Counted from the stretch's first letter, positions 7,742 through 18,011 are shown. The stretch is 64,000 nucleotides of DNA from an uncultured Aquimarina sp. (GCA_947498775.1 CANMLL010000006.1:62001-126000), one strand, 5' to 3'. Notes: generated from the sequence alone by a model not told the origin. Made by a program: numbers and translations.

Positions 7742-9083
7742 CTTTGAATGGAATAATCCAATTTTTGTGTTTAAATGATTCTTTTTGTTTTCCCAAATCC
7801 TCTTCTGGATCAATATATTGACTACTTAATCTACCATTAAGTGCTACGTAACTTTCTACAAAAACTTGTACATTTTGATGCCCTTCGTTTTCAAAATGTT
7901 GTTTAAGATAGTGTGCGTATTCTAAAATAAAATCAGGCTGCGTAGCCATTTGTTTTTGTTGAAACGGAGTTAGAAAATCATCATTATCTACATAAAATCT
8001 CTTACCTGTTTTACCATTTACGATTTTAAAATTAGCATACCCTGCTTTTTCCATTAACATGACTCGCCACGAAAAACGAAAACCTTCTTCAGTCCAGAAT
8101 AATTCTCCTGGGTATAACAAATAACGAAACGGCAAAAGTAATTGAATTGCAAAAAACACAGACAACATTGACAGAACAATTTTATTATATTTTGGTGTAA
8201 AGGATAACACCAATTTAGAATCAAAAAAGTTCTTATATATTTTGAATAGCCTCGATATAATTTCTAATATCCTATGATGAAGTTTGGCGTCAAAAAATAT
8301 AAGTGTACTAACAATCATGATGTAGGGGAACATTCCGATCGGAAAAAGAACGCGAGTAAGGACATGAAAAACCACCACTAGTATAAACGCAAAAACCCTT
8401 GTTCTTTTGTACAATAATAAAAAAGGAATAGTAAGATCATATATAACACCCGTGTAGCTAAAAAGGTAGTGAACCCATTCCTGATGCATGAAATTTCCCA
8501 AAAAAGGAATGCCATATTTAGATGGTAACCAAATTTTAAGCGGCATTGCTTTTATCAACCAATCAGAGTTAAGTTTGGCAAGTCCTGCATAAAAATATAC
8601 GATTCCTAATAACAACTTAATAGCATCGATTGTCAATTTGGGGATTTGTTGAAATGAGATTCCTTTCTTCTTAGCATCTACCGAAAAGTAAGCATTTGCA
8701 GGCAGAAAAATCATTAAAAAACTCAAAACGCTTGTAAAATAATAATGATTTAGATAGGTAGTTTTATCCATTAGTTCTATATAGGTAAAACTAAGGAAGA
8801 AAGTAATGATTGCTATTCTGTATTTGTATCCTATAGCAACAAAAATTGCCGAAAGACCGCAGAGTGCAAAAATCAGGTATGTGTACTGGTCTATTGGTTT
8901 AACAAATTCGAAACCATAGTAGGAAAAGAAAAACTTGGGTTGTATATATAGTTCGTTTATCCAACCATAACTCCAGAAGCGCGTAATGCTTAGCACCATC
9001 ATTATCCCAAAAAAAATACGAAAGACTGCAAGTGGTGCAGCCTCTGTATTGGTTTTAAAATAGTTCTTTAGATAGTGATTCAT
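7722..9083 (-). CDS. HTTM / vitamin-K-dependent gamma-carboxylase-like membrane protein
   Basis: The 453-residue protein has several membrane segments in residues 15-330 and a soluble C-terminal part. It carries the signatures of the HTTM/VKGC family: MDKTTYLNHYYFTSVLSFL, LPANAYFSVD and YFYAGLAKLNSDWL. In the last motif Lys170 lines up with Lys218 of human gamma-glutamyl carboxylase (AGVKKLDADW), the proposed active-site base. Bacterial members have no established reaction, so carboxylation is a hypothesis. It is co-transcribed with an imelysin-like lipoprotein (14 bp upstream) and overlaps the TonB receptor gene, so it may modify or help assemble the surface iron-binding proteins. Confidence 0.85.
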   Translation of the reverse strand: MNHYLKNYFKTNTEAAPLAVFRIFFGIMMVLSITRFWSYGWINELYIQPKFFFSYYGFEFVKPIDQYTYLIFALCGLSAIFVAIGYKYRIAIITFFLSFTYIELMDKTTYLNHYYFTSVLSFLMIFLPANAYFSVDAKKKGISFQQIPKLTIDAIKLLLGIVYFYAGLAKLNSDWLIKAMPLKIWLPSKYGIPFLGNFMHQEWVHYLFSYTGVIYDLTIPFLLLYKRTRVFAFILVVVFHVLTRVLFPIGMFPYIMIVSTLIFFDAKLHHRILEIISRLFKIYKNFFDSKLVLSFTPKYNKIVLSMLSVFFAIQLLLPFRYLLYPGELFWTEEGFRFSWRVMLMEKAGYANFKIVNGKTGKRFYVDNDDFLTPFQQKQMATQPDFILEYAHYLKQHFENEGHQNVQVFVESYVALNGRLSSQYIDPEEDLGKQKESFKHKNWIIPFKDEIKGL

Positions 9084-9097
9084 AGAGTAACGGTTAC

Positions 9098-10210
9098 TTA
9101 ATCTCCATCAGTATCACGAAAATCTATAGTAACAGAAAATGCCTGAAGCATGTCTACTTTTAAATGGACCACATTCTTTTGAAGTTCATCATATGTATTT
9201 AGCATCAAATCATTATTGGTTTTTACCTGAGTAGAAAAATTATCATTCAAATTTGAGGCTGTAGTTCTTGATTGATTAAATTGATTATTTATAATTGCTG
9301 TCAAGTCTTCACCTTCTTTGATTGTATTTAAGAAATTGAGATAGGTTCTAAAGCTTTCTCCCTGCGTATTACTTCCAAAATGTTTTCCATTAAAAAAGTC
9401 CTGCATTGCAGTTAAGTTTGCATTAAATAATAGTTTTGATAAATCACCTTTATAAAATGCTTCCACCTTATTATCAAAAGTTTCAGTAGCAAAGACCCCT
9501 GCTGGAATTCCTATTTTTCCAGATCTCAAATATTTCTCATAGTGAAGAATGAAATCATTCACAATTTTATCTACAGAGCTCGTAGCAGACGATCCACTAT
9601 TATTAACAAAAGTATCTCGATAGCCATTGGTCCAATCGGATACAATTTCTTTTGTAATCGTATCCATTCTATCGACTAAGGCAGTTAAATAACTTTTATA
9701 TAAGGATCCGCTTTCTGCATTGGTGTAAACGGCCACTATTTCGGTATTTGTTCCTAATCCATTGATCACATAATCTAAAGCTCCAAAACCTTGTTCGTCT
9801 TGCTTTGAAGGGGCCGTAAGGTCAACATCACCATCATCAATATTTTTATCAATATTTGAAACGTTAACTGGATAAAGGTTCATAAATTCTCTCGCGTCGA
9901 GTTCTTCTGCTTTACCAATCGCAAACATACTTACGTTTTGCCAAGAAATATATGCTTCAGACCAAGCTTCTCTTAATGTTAGAAGATTATCCTCATTGGT
10001 AGTGGATACAAAATTTGAAGTAGCATCTTTTAAAACCGTTATGTCTGAGGAGAAGTTTTGATATGATGGTATTATTATATTATCGGCTAGATTTTCTAAC
10101 ATTGCTTTTCTATCAAAACTATCTGAACCCGTTTCTCCAGAGTCATCACTACTTGAACAAGCAGATAAAAATATTGACATAGTGAAAAATAAAACCAAAA
10201 ACTTCTTCAT
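9098..10210 (-). CDS. Imelysin-family (M75) surface lipoprotein
   Basis: A 370-residue lipoprotein: lipid Cys18 (FLSAC) followed by SSSDDSGE, an acidic stretch like the flavobacterial lipoprotein surface-export signal. The rest is helical and matches the imelysin/IrpA family of iron-regulated extracellular proteins. The family motif GxHxxE is here G141-F-G-A-L-D-Y, so the histidine is missing, as in one subgroup of imelysins. No protease activity has been shown for the family; iron or haem handling is the usual view. It lies 104 bp after the DUF4856 gene and 14 bp before the HTTM gene. Confidence 0.88.
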   Translation of the reverse strand: MKKFLVLFFTMSIFLSACSSSDDSGETGSDSFDRKAMLENLADNIIIPSYQNFSSDITVLKDATSNFVSTTNEDNLLTLREAWSEAYISWQNVSMFAIGKAEELDAREFMNLYPVNVSNIDKNIDDGDVDLTAPSKQDEQGFGALDYVINGLGTNTEIVAVYTNAESGSLYKSYLTALVDRMDTITKEIVSDWTNGYRDTFVNNSGSSATSSVDKIVNDFILHYEKYLRSGKIGIPAGVFATETFDNKVEAFYKGDLSKLLFNANLTAMQDFFNGKHFGSNTQGESFRTYLNFLNTIKEGEDLTAIINNQFNQSRTTASNLNDNFSTQVKTNNDLMLNTYDELQKNVVHLKVDMLQAFSVTIDFRDTDGD

Positions 10211-10314
10211 ATTATTTTTATTTATTCTTAATAAAGATGTGCAAATGTAAAAAAAGAGGTCGAAATTTGATCAATTTTCTTCCTCTTTTTTTTATCATTT
10301 TATGTTTTGTTCAA

Positions 10315-11559
10315 TCAGTTAGCACTCTCTGCTTGTGCTACTGTAAAACTAAATTTCGTAGCGATAGTTTCAGAAATTGACTGTAAAGTATCTGGTGTTA
10401 CATTCCACAATCCATTTGTAGCGCCCATTAATTGATCTAAGAGTTCTAAAACTTCTGTTCTTGTAAAGTATGGTGCATCTGTATTTGGGTTTCTGGTAAA
10501 CTGTAAGCTATAAATAAACCCGTAACCTTCGGATAAATCATGAAAAGCAGCTGCATAATCAACTACAGTTCTTTCAACAAGATTTTTACCTTGCTGTAGA
10601 TAGTAGACTGCTCGTATTGCAATTACCTCAGACACTTTTTCTTTAATAATTGCAGCCTGTTGGTCTCTTATTGTGTATTCTTTAGCAACAATGGCCGCTC
10701 GCCCTAACTTAAATGCATCAAAAATTTCGGCTGCGATCCCTGCAAAATCAGGATCTTCTTCAACTCTGCTTATATATCTGCTCAAGAAACTATCATCACC
10801 ATCATAATTAAGTATATTAACGTTTGGAGTTGCAGGATTTGGTGCAGCTCCATATAAATATCCATAGGCCTCATCCCATTTATGTTCCATGGTTGTATAG
10901 TTTTTGCCTTCTGCGACTACACCGTTATTGTTATTCTCTACATTATCCGCCTCGTCTAATACCGAAGTACTTAAATAATTGTTTAACGCTTGATCTGTCA
11001 TCAAAGCGCCAATCAAACTTTTACCAAATGCCTGATTATATTCAAGCCCCTTTGCACTTATATATCGAATTGAAAGTTCAGTTCCTCCTTCTTCCAGAAA
11101 ACCCGCTACACCTTCTGATGCCTCGGTAGTCCAATTATCAAATACTTCGTCAACCTGATCTTTTATCCAACCATCAAATTCTGCTTTAATTGCATTAGCA
11201 TCTGTAGTATTTGAAAAAAAATAGTCCCTTGATGCTGCTGTTTTACTTCGTACACTTTTATTGGAGGCATTGAGATCTGTATCAGAAAAGTTACTTTCTC
11301 CTTCAACATGGGCAAACATAGCATCTAATTGAGCTTCTGTAAAAGTATTTGTATTTAGGCCTGCAATAATCTCTTCAGACATAGCAATTCTAGTAGTTTG
11401 TCCTCCAAAACTTACAGAGCTCTCTCCATCACGTTCAAAAACGTAGGTAGCTGGTTCTTGTATTTGATTTGTTATTGGGCCATCATCGTCATCAGAACAT
11501 GATCCTAAAATAAGTGACCCTGATAAACATATTAGATGTAATAATTTGTTGATTTTCAT
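10315..11559 (-). CDS. DUF4856 surface lipoprotein
   Basis: A 414-residue lipoprotein with signal peptide, lipid Cys21 (LILGSC) and the acidic tract SDDDDGP directly after it, predicting display on the cell surface. The body, beginning with TYVFERDGESSVSFGGQTTR, is typical of DUF4856, a mostly helical family with no known reaction that is found with imelysins in Bacteroidota. It is the first gene of the unit DUF4856, imelysin, HTTM, TonB receptor. Two AT-rich inverted repeats lie 7 and 78 bp upstream and could be operators. A role in iron or haem capture is inferred from the neighbours. Confidence 0.85.
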   Translation of the reverse strand: MKINKLLHLICLSGSLILGSCSDDDDGPITNQIQEPATYVFERDGESSVSFGGQTTRIAMSEEIIAGLNTNTFTEAQLDAMFAHVEGESNFSDTDLNASNKSVRSKTAASRDYFFSNTTDANAIKAEFDGWIKDQVDEVFDNWTTEASEGVAGFLEEGGTELSIRYISAKGLEYNQAFGKSLIGALMTDQALNNYLSTSVLDEADNVENNNNGVVAEGKNYTTMEHKWDEAYGYLYGAAPNPATPNVNILNYDGDDSFLSRYISRVEEDPDFAGIAAEIFDAFKLGRAAIVAKEYTIRDQQAAIIKEKVSEVIAIRAVYYLQQGKNLVERTVVDYAAAFHDLSEGYGFIYSLQFTRNPNTDAPYFTRTEVLELLDQLMGATNGLWNVTPDTLQSISETIATKFSFTVAQAESAN

Positions 11560-11565
11560 TGATTT

Positions 11566-11588
11566 TTATTTAGACTTAATTCAAATAA
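11566..11588. promoter_or_regulatory. Inverted repeat TTATTT-N11-AAATAA upstream of DUF4856 (site 1)
   Basis: Perfect 6-bp arms around an 11-bp spacer, 7 bp before the DUF4856 start codon. The same arrangement recurs at 11637-11659 and nearly at 2618-2640. It may bind an iron-responsive repressor; this is an inference from position and neighbours. Confidence 0.35.
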
Positions 11589-11636
11589 CTGATTTTCATC
11601 CTGCAAATATATCTATCAAAATGAATTTAACAAACT

Positions 11637-11659
11637 TTATTTGTAATAAATCTAAATAA
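11637..11659. promoter_or_regulatory. Inverted repeat TTATTT-N11-AAATAA upstream of DUF4856 (site 2)
   Basis: Second copy, 71 bp (about seven helical turns) from site 1, so both would lie on the same DNA face. The arms extend to 7 bp (TTTATTT/AAATAAA, 11636-11660). Confidence 0.35.
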
Positions 11660-11720
11660 AATTAAAACATTTACCCCTTGGTGTAAACTTAACCCGCTAA
11701 TAGCCAAAAAAGTAGGCTAG

Positions 11721-12182
11721 CTATTCACCTACCGTGTATTTCGTTCTAAGTTCTTTGGCCCACTGTATTACTATTTCTTTGTCCTGCTCATTCAAACTAC
11801 CATGCATCCAGGTATATGAATTAAGAGGCATTTCACCCTCTTCTACCTCTTCTATAAGTTCTTCTAACTTATGATCTTTCTTTTTATTAGAGTATTGCTC
11901 CCAATCAGAAACATTAAAATGTTTCCTACCATGCTCAACATGATCTGCCAACCAATACGAAACCGGAGCTATCTCGGCATACCAGGGATAAACAGTTTGA
12001 TTGCTATGGCAGTCATAACAATTGTCTTTTAAGATTGTCTTTATTTGATCATTAGGTTTTGTTTCATTCTCAAAATAAACAATTGATTCATAGCCTGATT
12101 CATTTTTATCAGGCCTTATAAACTGTATGATTAATACTACTCCCAATAGTACTAGTGCTATAATCTTGAAAATCTTTTTCAT
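11721..12182 (-). CDS. Membrane-anchored haem-binding (Haem_bd) protein, CxxCH
   Basis: A 153-residue protein with one N-terminal membrane anchor (residues 7-22) and a periplasmic domain carrying one c-type haem site, C55-Y-D-C-H59, followed by SNQTVYPWYAEIAP, characteristic of the Haem_bd family. A methionine in LNSYTWMHG may be the distal ligand. It probably acts in electron transfer or redox sensing at the outer face of the inner membrane. Its stop lies about 160 bp from the DUF4856 gene, and its start is 11 bp after the HMG-CoA lyase stop, so it is likely transcribed with that gene. Confidence 0.88.
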   Translation of the reverse strand: MKKIFKIIALVLLGVVLIIQFIRPDKNESGYESIVYFENETKPNDQIKTILKDNCYDCHSNQTVYPWYAEIAPVSYWLADHVEHGRKHFNVSDWEQYSNKKKDHKLEELIEEVEEGEMPLNSYTWMHGSLNEQDKEIVIQWAKELRTKYTVGE

Positions 12183-12193
12183 GTTTATGTTGT

Positions 12194-13060
12194 TTAGTGA
12201 TAATTGACAAATATTTTGGTGGCTTCGTTATATGAAGACTCAAAACTTAGTGTTCTAATATTTGTATCCGCATTTACAGAAGTAAAATAGGAAATCATTC
12301 GCTCTGTAGGCATATTTCCTGTCAGTTCATCTTTTGCCATAGGACACCCGCCAAATCCTTGAATGGCTCCATCAAATCTTCTGCACCCTGCTTTGTAGGC
12401 AGCATCCACCTTTTCGTGCCAAGTCGTTGGCGTGGTATGCAAATGCGCTCCGAATTGGATATCGGGATACTTTGGAATAAGGTTAGCGTATAAATAGTCT
12501 ATGATTTCTGGAGTAGAAGTACCTACAGTATCTGAAAGCGAGAGAATTTTAACTCCCATGTTACTCAATTTTTCTGTCCAATTACCAACAATATCTACAT
12601 CCCAGGGGTCTCCATAAGGATTACCGAAACCCATAGAGAGATAGGCTACCACTTCTTTGTTTGCCTTGTCTGCGATATTTAAGATTTCTTGTAGTATAAC
12701 TACCGACTCTGCAATGGTTTTGTGGGTATTACGCATTTGGAAATTTTCTGAAATCGAAAAAGGATATCCCAAGTAATCAACTGCTTCATGCTGCGCCGCA
12801 TCATTTGCTCCTCTTACGTTTGCTATGATTGCCAGTAATTTACTTTCTGTATCAGAAAGGTCTAATCTTGATAACACCTCTGCAGTATCGACCATTTGGG
12901 GAATTGCTTTAGGCGAAACAAAACTCCCGAAGTCTATGGTATCAAAGCCACAACGCAATAAAGATTGAATGTACTGCACCTTTTTTTCAGTCGGAATGAA
13001 TTCTTTTATGCCTTGCATAGCATCCCGGGGGCATTCAATAATTTTTACTTTTTTGGTCAT
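12194..13060 (-). CDS. mvaB: Hydroxymethylglutaryl-CoA lyase
   Basis: The 288-residue TIM-barrel enzyme cleaves HMG-CoA to acetoacetate and acetyl-CoA in leucine and ketone-body breakdown. The N-terminal ECPRDAMQG corresponds to the family PRDG(L/P)Q metal and substrate site (here with Ala-Met), the metal ligands HLHTTPT are at about residues 206-212, and the catalytic Cys loop GFGGCPMAKDELTGN is near 230. The leucine dehydrogenase at 21.6 kb belongs to the same catabolic route, though it is not linked here. The haem-binding gene follows at 11 bp. Confidence 0.92.
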   Translation of the reverse strand: MTKKVKIIECPRDAMQGIKEFIPTEKKVQYIQSLLRCGFDTIDFGSFVSPKAIPQMVDTAEVLSRLDLSDTESKLLAIIANVRGANDAAQHEAVDYLGYPFSISENFQMRNTHKTIAESVVILQEILNIADKANKEVVAYLSMGFGNPYGDPWDVDIVGNWTEKLSNMGVKILSLSDTVGTSTPEIIDYLYANLIPKYPDIQFGAHLHTTPTTWHEKVDAAYKAGCRRFDGAIQGFGGCPMAKDELTGNMPTERMISYFTSVNADTNIRTLSFESSYNEATKIFVNYH

Positions 13061-13110
13061 TTCAGCAGATCAAACTAAAAGATGTTCAATATAGGAGTAT
13101 AAAAGTATGA

Positions 13111-13743
13111 TTATTTTTCAGAAAACAGGATAAAAATTCCGATTCCGATAAAGACACTTATCTGTAACCATTTCAGAATCACACTTACCTTAGAATTCTT
13201 CTTCAAATAATTAGATATTACCCCTGCTAGAACGGCTATTGATCCAAAAACCAAAATACCTGTAATCACAAATAATATCCCAAGCACATAAAACTGTAAG
13301 ACATTACTTATCGTTTTACTAAATAAAAATCCCGGAAAAAACGCTAAAAAAAAGATAGATACTTTGGGGTTTAAAACATTCATGATAAAACCTTGTTTAT
13401 AAAGTTGTCCCAGACTCTTTTTTTCTACCGTCTCTGAAGTAAGTTGTACTGCCGCATCACTCTTAAACACCCTGTATGCAAGAAAGAACAAATACAAAGC
13501 TCCAAAAAGTTTTATAACAAAAAATAGTACATCACTTTGTTTAATTATTACAGATACTCCAAATGCAACCAAGGTTGTATGTACAAAACATCCTGACATT
13601 AATCCTGCAACTGTAGCGAATCCATATTTTTTACCATTCACAATACTTTGTGTTAATACATATATGTTATCTGGTCCAGGAGAAATTGCCAATGCTGTTG
13701 AAGCAATAATAAATGTATATAGGATTTCGTAGTTTATATCCAT
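13111..13743 (-). CDS. LysE/RhtB-family amino-acid exporter
   Basis: Six predicted membrane helices in about 210 residues and the family motif SPGPDNIYVLTQSI near the N terminus identify a LysE/RhtB exporter, which expels amino acids or derivatives with the proton gradient. ATG at 13741-13743 (MDINYEILYTF) is preferred over a TTG two codons upstream. The gene begins 6 bp after the pyrD stop, so the two are co-transcribed. The substrate cannot be read from the sequence. Confidence 0.9.
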   Translation of the reverse strand: MDINYEILYTFIIASTALAISPGPDNIYVLTQSIVNGKKYGFATVAGLMSGCFVHTTLVAFGVSVIIKQSDVLFFVIKLFGALYLFFLAYRVFKSDAAVQLTSETVEKKSLGQLYKQGFIMNVLNPKVSIFFLAFFPGFLFSKTISNVLQFYVLGILFVITGILVFGSIAVLAGVISNYLKKNSKVSVILKWLQISVFIGIGIFILFSEK

Positions 13744-13749
13744 TACCAA

Positions 13750-14772
13750 TTATTGTTGAAGCAATGCTTTATTGATATCCTTGATTAGTTTTGGCCCTTC
13801 GTATATAAAACCTGTATATAATTGTACCAGGCTTGCCCCTGCTTCTAGTTTTTCGAGAGCATCTTTGGCAGCATGTATACCTCCTACTCCAATGATAGGA
13901 AAGGCCTTATTACTTTTTTCTGACAAAAAACGAATTACCTCGGTAGATCGTTTTGTTAATGGTTTACCACTAAGCCCTCCTGTCTCATTTGCCAAAGCAC
14001 GGCTGGATTTTAATCCTTTTCTAGAAATAGTGGTATTGGATGCTATTACTCCGGCTATTTTAGTTTCTTTTACTATATCGATGATATCTAATAATTGTTC
14101 ATCGGTTAAATCGGGAGCAATTTTTAATAGTATTGGTTTTTGCGAAGATTTTTTATGGTTCTCTTTTTGTAACGTATTTAAAAGCTTGGTAAGTGGTTCT
14201 TTATCCTGAAGTTCTCTTAGGTTAGGGGTATTAGGTGAGCTTACATTAACCACAAAATAATCTACATAATCAAAAAGTTTTTCAAAGCATATTTTATAAT
14301 CGTCGACCGCGTTTTCGTTTGGAGTAACCTTGTTTTTTCCAATATTACCACCTATCAAAACTCCTTTGTTATTTTTTAACCGTTTTACAGCTTCTTCTAC
14401 CCCACCATTATTAAATCCCATTCGATTAATAATTGCACTGTCTTTTTTAAGTCTAAACAATCTCTTTTTAGGGTTACCCCCTTGCGGTTTGGGAGTCAAC
14501 GTTCCTATTTCAACAAAACCAAAACCAAAATCATGCAATTCGTTAAAGAGCTTTGCATCCTTATCAAATCCAGCTGCCAAACCCACGGGGTTTTTAAATT
14601 TCAGCCCAAAAACCTCTCTCTCTAATCTAGGGTCATTACTATGATATAAACCCTTACATATTGAAGAAAATAAAGGGAGTTTAGACAAAATCTTAATCAT
14701 CTTAAACGTAAAATGATGTACTTTTTCTGGGTCGAAATTAAAAAGTATTGTGCGTAATAGTAGTTTATACAT
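13750..14772 (-). CDS. pyrD: Dihydroorotate dehydrogenase (quinone), class 2
   Basis: The 340-residue FMN enzyme oxidises dihydroorotate to orotate in pyrimidine synthesis and passes electrons to membrane quinone. Features seen: N-terminal helical membrane-association extension (about 1-45), [34 protein letters not shown], the catalytic serine in [14 protein letters not shown], and the phosphate loop IGVGGI near the C terminus. The extension and Ser base define class 2. It precedes the LysE exporter gene by 6 bp. Confidence 0.95.
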   Translation of the reverse strand: MYKLLLRTILFNFDPEKVHHFTFKMIKILSKLPLFSSICKGLYHSNDPRLEREVFGLKFKNPVGLAAGFDKDAKLFNELHDFGFGFVEIGTLTPKPQGGNPKKRLFRLKKDSAIINRMGFNNGGVEEAVKRLKNNKGVLIGGNIGKNKVTPNENAVDDYKICFEKLFDYVDYFVVNVSSPNTPNLRELQDKEPLTKLLNTLQKENHKKSSQKPILLKIAPDLTDEQLLDIIDIVKETKIAGVIASNTTISRKGLKSSRALANETGGLSGKPLTKRSTEVIRFLSEKSNKAFPIIGVGGIHAAKDALEKLEAGASLVQLYTGFIYEGPKLIKDINKALLQQ

Positions 14773-14843
14773 CTAATAGAGGATTTGCTTGCGCAAAAAT
14801 AGAAGATTACTAATGAACAACGAAAAGTTTTTAAAAGAATAAA

Positions 14844-14871
14844 GCCTGATCTAAAAAATTTTAAATCAGGC
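14844..14871 (-). terminator. Hairpin terminator after the large TonB receptor
   Basis: GCCTGAT arms extended by A/T pairs (14844-14856 and 14859-14871), 25 bp past the stop of the TonB receptor at 14896 on the minus strand, followed there by TTTATTCTTTT. Confidence 0.6.
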
Positions 14872-14895
14872 CATTTATAATATGATGCACAAGTA

Positions 14896-17775
14896 CTATT
14901 TTAGTACAACGCTTAGTCTTGCAAACAAAAATCGTCCTCCAATCCCAAACTGTTGTGCTCTTCGCGACCAATCAAATCGACCGCTACTTCTATTACCAAA
15001 TTCTTCTTCTGCCCGATCAGGATAGATATCAAACAGGTTATTTGCACCTATTGTTGCGGTTAACGTCTCTGTTACTTTATACCCAAAAGAAAGATCTGTT
15101 ACTACTTTTGCATCAAATACTTGTTGATTTGCAACGGTAGTGGTCGCCTCAGTTACCTCACCAAAATATACATTTCTTAGAAAAACATTAAACGTATTGG
15201 TAGTAAGATTATTTGATAGATTCACTTTGGTTCTGGGTACCGCTTCTTCTAAATACACTCTACTATCCTCAGGAAAATAAGTATCTACCAGGCCAGCATC
15301 TTCGAGTACTTGAGAAGAATTAATATCTCCAACTTTTCTAGTTTGAGAAAAAGTTGCAGCTAGATCGGACTTCAGCTCCATATTTGCCCCAATACCTGTC
15401 TTATGGGTTATTACAACATCAATACCCTTGGACTCAGTATCAATAGCATTAGCAAAAAATGATGCCTGTGTAGCATTTGCTTGAGCCAATAAATTATCCA
15501 ATTCTGTTCCTGTTCCCGGCCCTTCAAATTGACCAGTATATACCACTCTATCATCGATTGCAATAAAATAACCATCTATTGTAACTGAAAGATTAAGTGA
15601 CGGTATTTTGGCAGTAGCTCCCAGACTTATACTTCGTGAAGTTTCTTCTTTTAACTCAGGAATACCCAGTAAGGAAGCTGCTCTGCTGTCATTAGCAAAT
15701 GTTCCTACCTCTTGTGGATCTCCAAAATTATCAAAGATTGTAGCGGTCGAATTGAAGTTGAGCTGATGCAGTGACGGCGCTCTAAATCCTGTGTTTCCTG
15801 CTGCTCTTATATTAATGTCATCGGTAAGTTTATAACGAGTGGCTAGTTTAAAGTTTATCGTTGATCCAAAATCGCTATAATTCTCGAATCTGGACGCAAA
15901 ACTTACTAAAAATTTCTCTGTAAAATCAGCTTCCAGATCCAAATATCCTGCGATACTTGTTCTATCACGAGATAATTCGTTGGCAGGGCTAAAACCTGGA
16001 AACACCTGCGATCCGCCCGGTCTTGTTCTACCAAAAAAATCTGTAGGCGGTGTTTGTGTTGATGTAGTTATAGGTTGCCCATTACTATCATATTGCGCAT
16101 AGGATTCTTCTTCACCAGCAATAATTTCATAGGTTTCTAATCGATGTTCTGCCCCAAAAGCAAGATTAAATCCGGCAAATACATCATCGTAAAACCTTGT
16201 TATATCCAAATTTGTGGTATTCTGCAGAAAAGAAAAACCTCCTGCATCAAATGTGGTTGGTGTTGCCCGAAGAAGAGATGCATTTGCTGTATTAGAAATC
16301 GTATACAAAAAACTGTTATTACCGTAGGTATTACTAAAATCGACATCCCAATCTCCTATTTTACCTTTAATACCAGCAGCTATTGATTTATCTGAAATCT
16401 TGGAGTTTATTTCTGGTAAAAATCCATTAATGTAAGCAGGTGTATAGGTTCTACTTTGGTTAGGAAGTCTATAGAACCCTGCTGAATTACCTTTTCTTGT
16501 ACTAATCCCAGCAAAAGAGTATAACTCTGTACCATCATCATCCAAGGGTAATGAGAAATTGGCAAAGAAACGTCCTCCCCTTAGCTCTGACTGCCCTACA
16601 CGCATGTTGTAATCACTTCTGCTCTGTCCTCTGGTAACAAGTTCAGCATCTGTTACATCTACGTCTAAAACTGTTTGTAGGTCCTCTAGGGTGGTAGCTG
16701 CCTGGATATCTGATTGTAATTGCGAAGAAAAGTGAGGAACACTTAATGCAAAACTCTGGATACCTGGCAAACTAGTTTCTATCTCAGCTAGGTCATTTCC
16801 TAACAAAGATGCTTGATACTCTATTGCATTATAGGCATTGAAAATTTCTCCTTCCCACTCCTTCATTCGGCTGTAAAAGTCACGATAATCAAAATCCCCA
16901 CTAAAATTAATAAAACCACCTTTATCACCAAGAGGCAATCCATAACTAGCTGCAACATTTATTGTTTCTCCATCAACACCACCAGTTTGCTCCTCTGCAT
17001 TTCTAGAAACATTGGCTCCTCCGGTTACAGATAGACTTAGTTCGTTTACACTTTTATTAAGCACAATATTAATAACTCCCGCTATGGCATCAGATCCATA
17101 TTGCGCGGCCGCACCGTCTCTAAGCACTTCGATACGCTGTATTGATGCTGCAGGAATGGCATTAAGGTCTGTACCTACACTTCCTCTACCAAAGGTTCCG
17201 TTGACATTAATTAAAGAAGTAGTATGTCTTCTTTTTCCATTAATTAGCACAAGTACCTGATCTGGACCTAATCCTCTTAATGAAGCCGGATCGATATGAT
17301 CTGTACCATCAGAGATTGTTTGTGTATTGGAAGAAAATGAAGGAGCCACATAATTTAGAATCTGATTAAGATTAACTTGAGGTGTGGCCGATGCCAGTTC
17401 TTTTATATCCAATACATCAATAGGCACAGGAGTTTCTGTTACCGTTCGATTTACATTTCTGGTACCTACCAATATTACTTCATCCAGGGATACTCCGGAT
17501 TGCAATGTGACATCCAGAGAGGGTCCGGAAACTTCTATTTCTTGTTTTTCAAATCCTACATAGGAAAAAACTAATATTTGACCTATATCTGCTGTAATAG
17601 TATACTTGCCATCAAAGTCTGTAATTGTTCCTGTTTCGGTTCCCTTGATCACTACCGCAACACCAGGAAGAGGTTGTGATTGATCATCTAATACAGTTCC
17701 TGACACTTCTTGTGCCGTAGTAATTGTTGTAAGCCCCAAAGAAAACAACAATACCATTACGTAAAGTCTAAACAT
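14896..17775 (-). CDS. TonB-dependent receptor of unknown ligand
   Basis: The 959-residue outer-membrane receptor has a signal peptide (1-21), a carboxypeptidase-regulatory-like domain ([20 protein letters not shown]), a plug with [19 protein letters not shown] and [20 protein letters not shown], and a long barrel with ...[17 protein letters not shown] at the end. The plug type resembles flavobacterial receptors for larger organic ligands rather than siderophores, but no SusD partner is adjacent. It is transcribed alone with its own terminator. The ligand is unknown. Confidence 0.9.
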   Translation of the reverse strand: MFRLYVMVLLFSLGLTTITTAQEVSGTVLDDQSQPLPGVAVVIKGTETGTITDFDGKYTITADIGQILVFSYVGFEKQEIEVSGPSLDVTLQSGVSLDEVILVGTRNVNRTVTETPVPIDVLDIKELASATPQVNLNQILNYVAPSFSSNTQTISDGTDHIDPASLRGLGPDQVLVLINGKRRHTTSLINVNGTFGRGSVGTDLNAIPAASIQRIEVLRDGAAAQYGSDAIAGVINIVLNKSVNELSLSVTGGANVSRNAEEQTGGVDGETINVAASYGLPLGDKGGFINFSGDFDYRDFYSRMKEWEGEIFNAYNAIEYQASLLGNDLAEIETSLPGIQSFALSVPHFSSQLQSDIQAATTLEDLQTVLDVDVTDAELVTRGQSRSDYNMRVGQSELRGGRFFANFSLPLDDDGTELYSFAGISTRKGNSAGFYRLPNQSRTYTPAYINGFLPEINSKISDKSIAAGIKGKIGDWDVDFSNTYGNNSFLYTISNTANASLLRATPTTFDAGGFSFLQNTTNLDITRFYDDVFAGFNLAFGAEHRLETYEIIAGEEESYAQYDSNGQPITTSTQTPPTDFFGRTRPGGSQVFPGFSPANELSRDRTSIAGYLDLEADFTEKFLVSFASRFENYSDFGSTINFKLATRYKLTDDINIRAAGNTGFRAPSLHQLNFNSTATIFDNFGDPQEVGTFANDSRAASLLGIPELKEETSRSISLGATAKIPSLNLSVTIDGYFIAIDDRVVYTGQFEGPGTGTELDNLLAQANATQASFFANAIDTESKGIDVVITHKTGIGANMELKSDLAATFSQTRKVGDINSSQVLEDAGLVDTYFPEDSRVYLEEAVPRTKVNLSNNLTTNTFNVFLRNVYFGEVTEATTTVANQQVFDAKVVTDLSFGYKVTETLTATIGANNLFDIYPDRAEEEFGNRSSGRFDWSRRAQQFGIGGRFLFARLSVVLK

Positions 17776-18011
17776 AATTATATTTTTGATTAATAATTGA
17801 ATGATTGTGTATTTAAATATAATTGAAATTTTACATCAAATTAACTTTTTCTCTAATATTATTATTGTTTTTTAAATAATTTCATTAAAAATATTCATCA
17901 ATATATATTAAACACTGGTTTTTTTTTAAAAAAACAATTCTAAGAATCTCTTTTGAAATAATAATTTTATGATCCAACATTTATCTTCTATGCAAAATAA
18001 AAATAGTAGAC

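Noticed and set aside
7742..7813. N-terminal extension of the TonB receptor from TTG 7813
   Set aside because: It would place 24 charged residues before the signal peptide; ATG 7741 fits the family.
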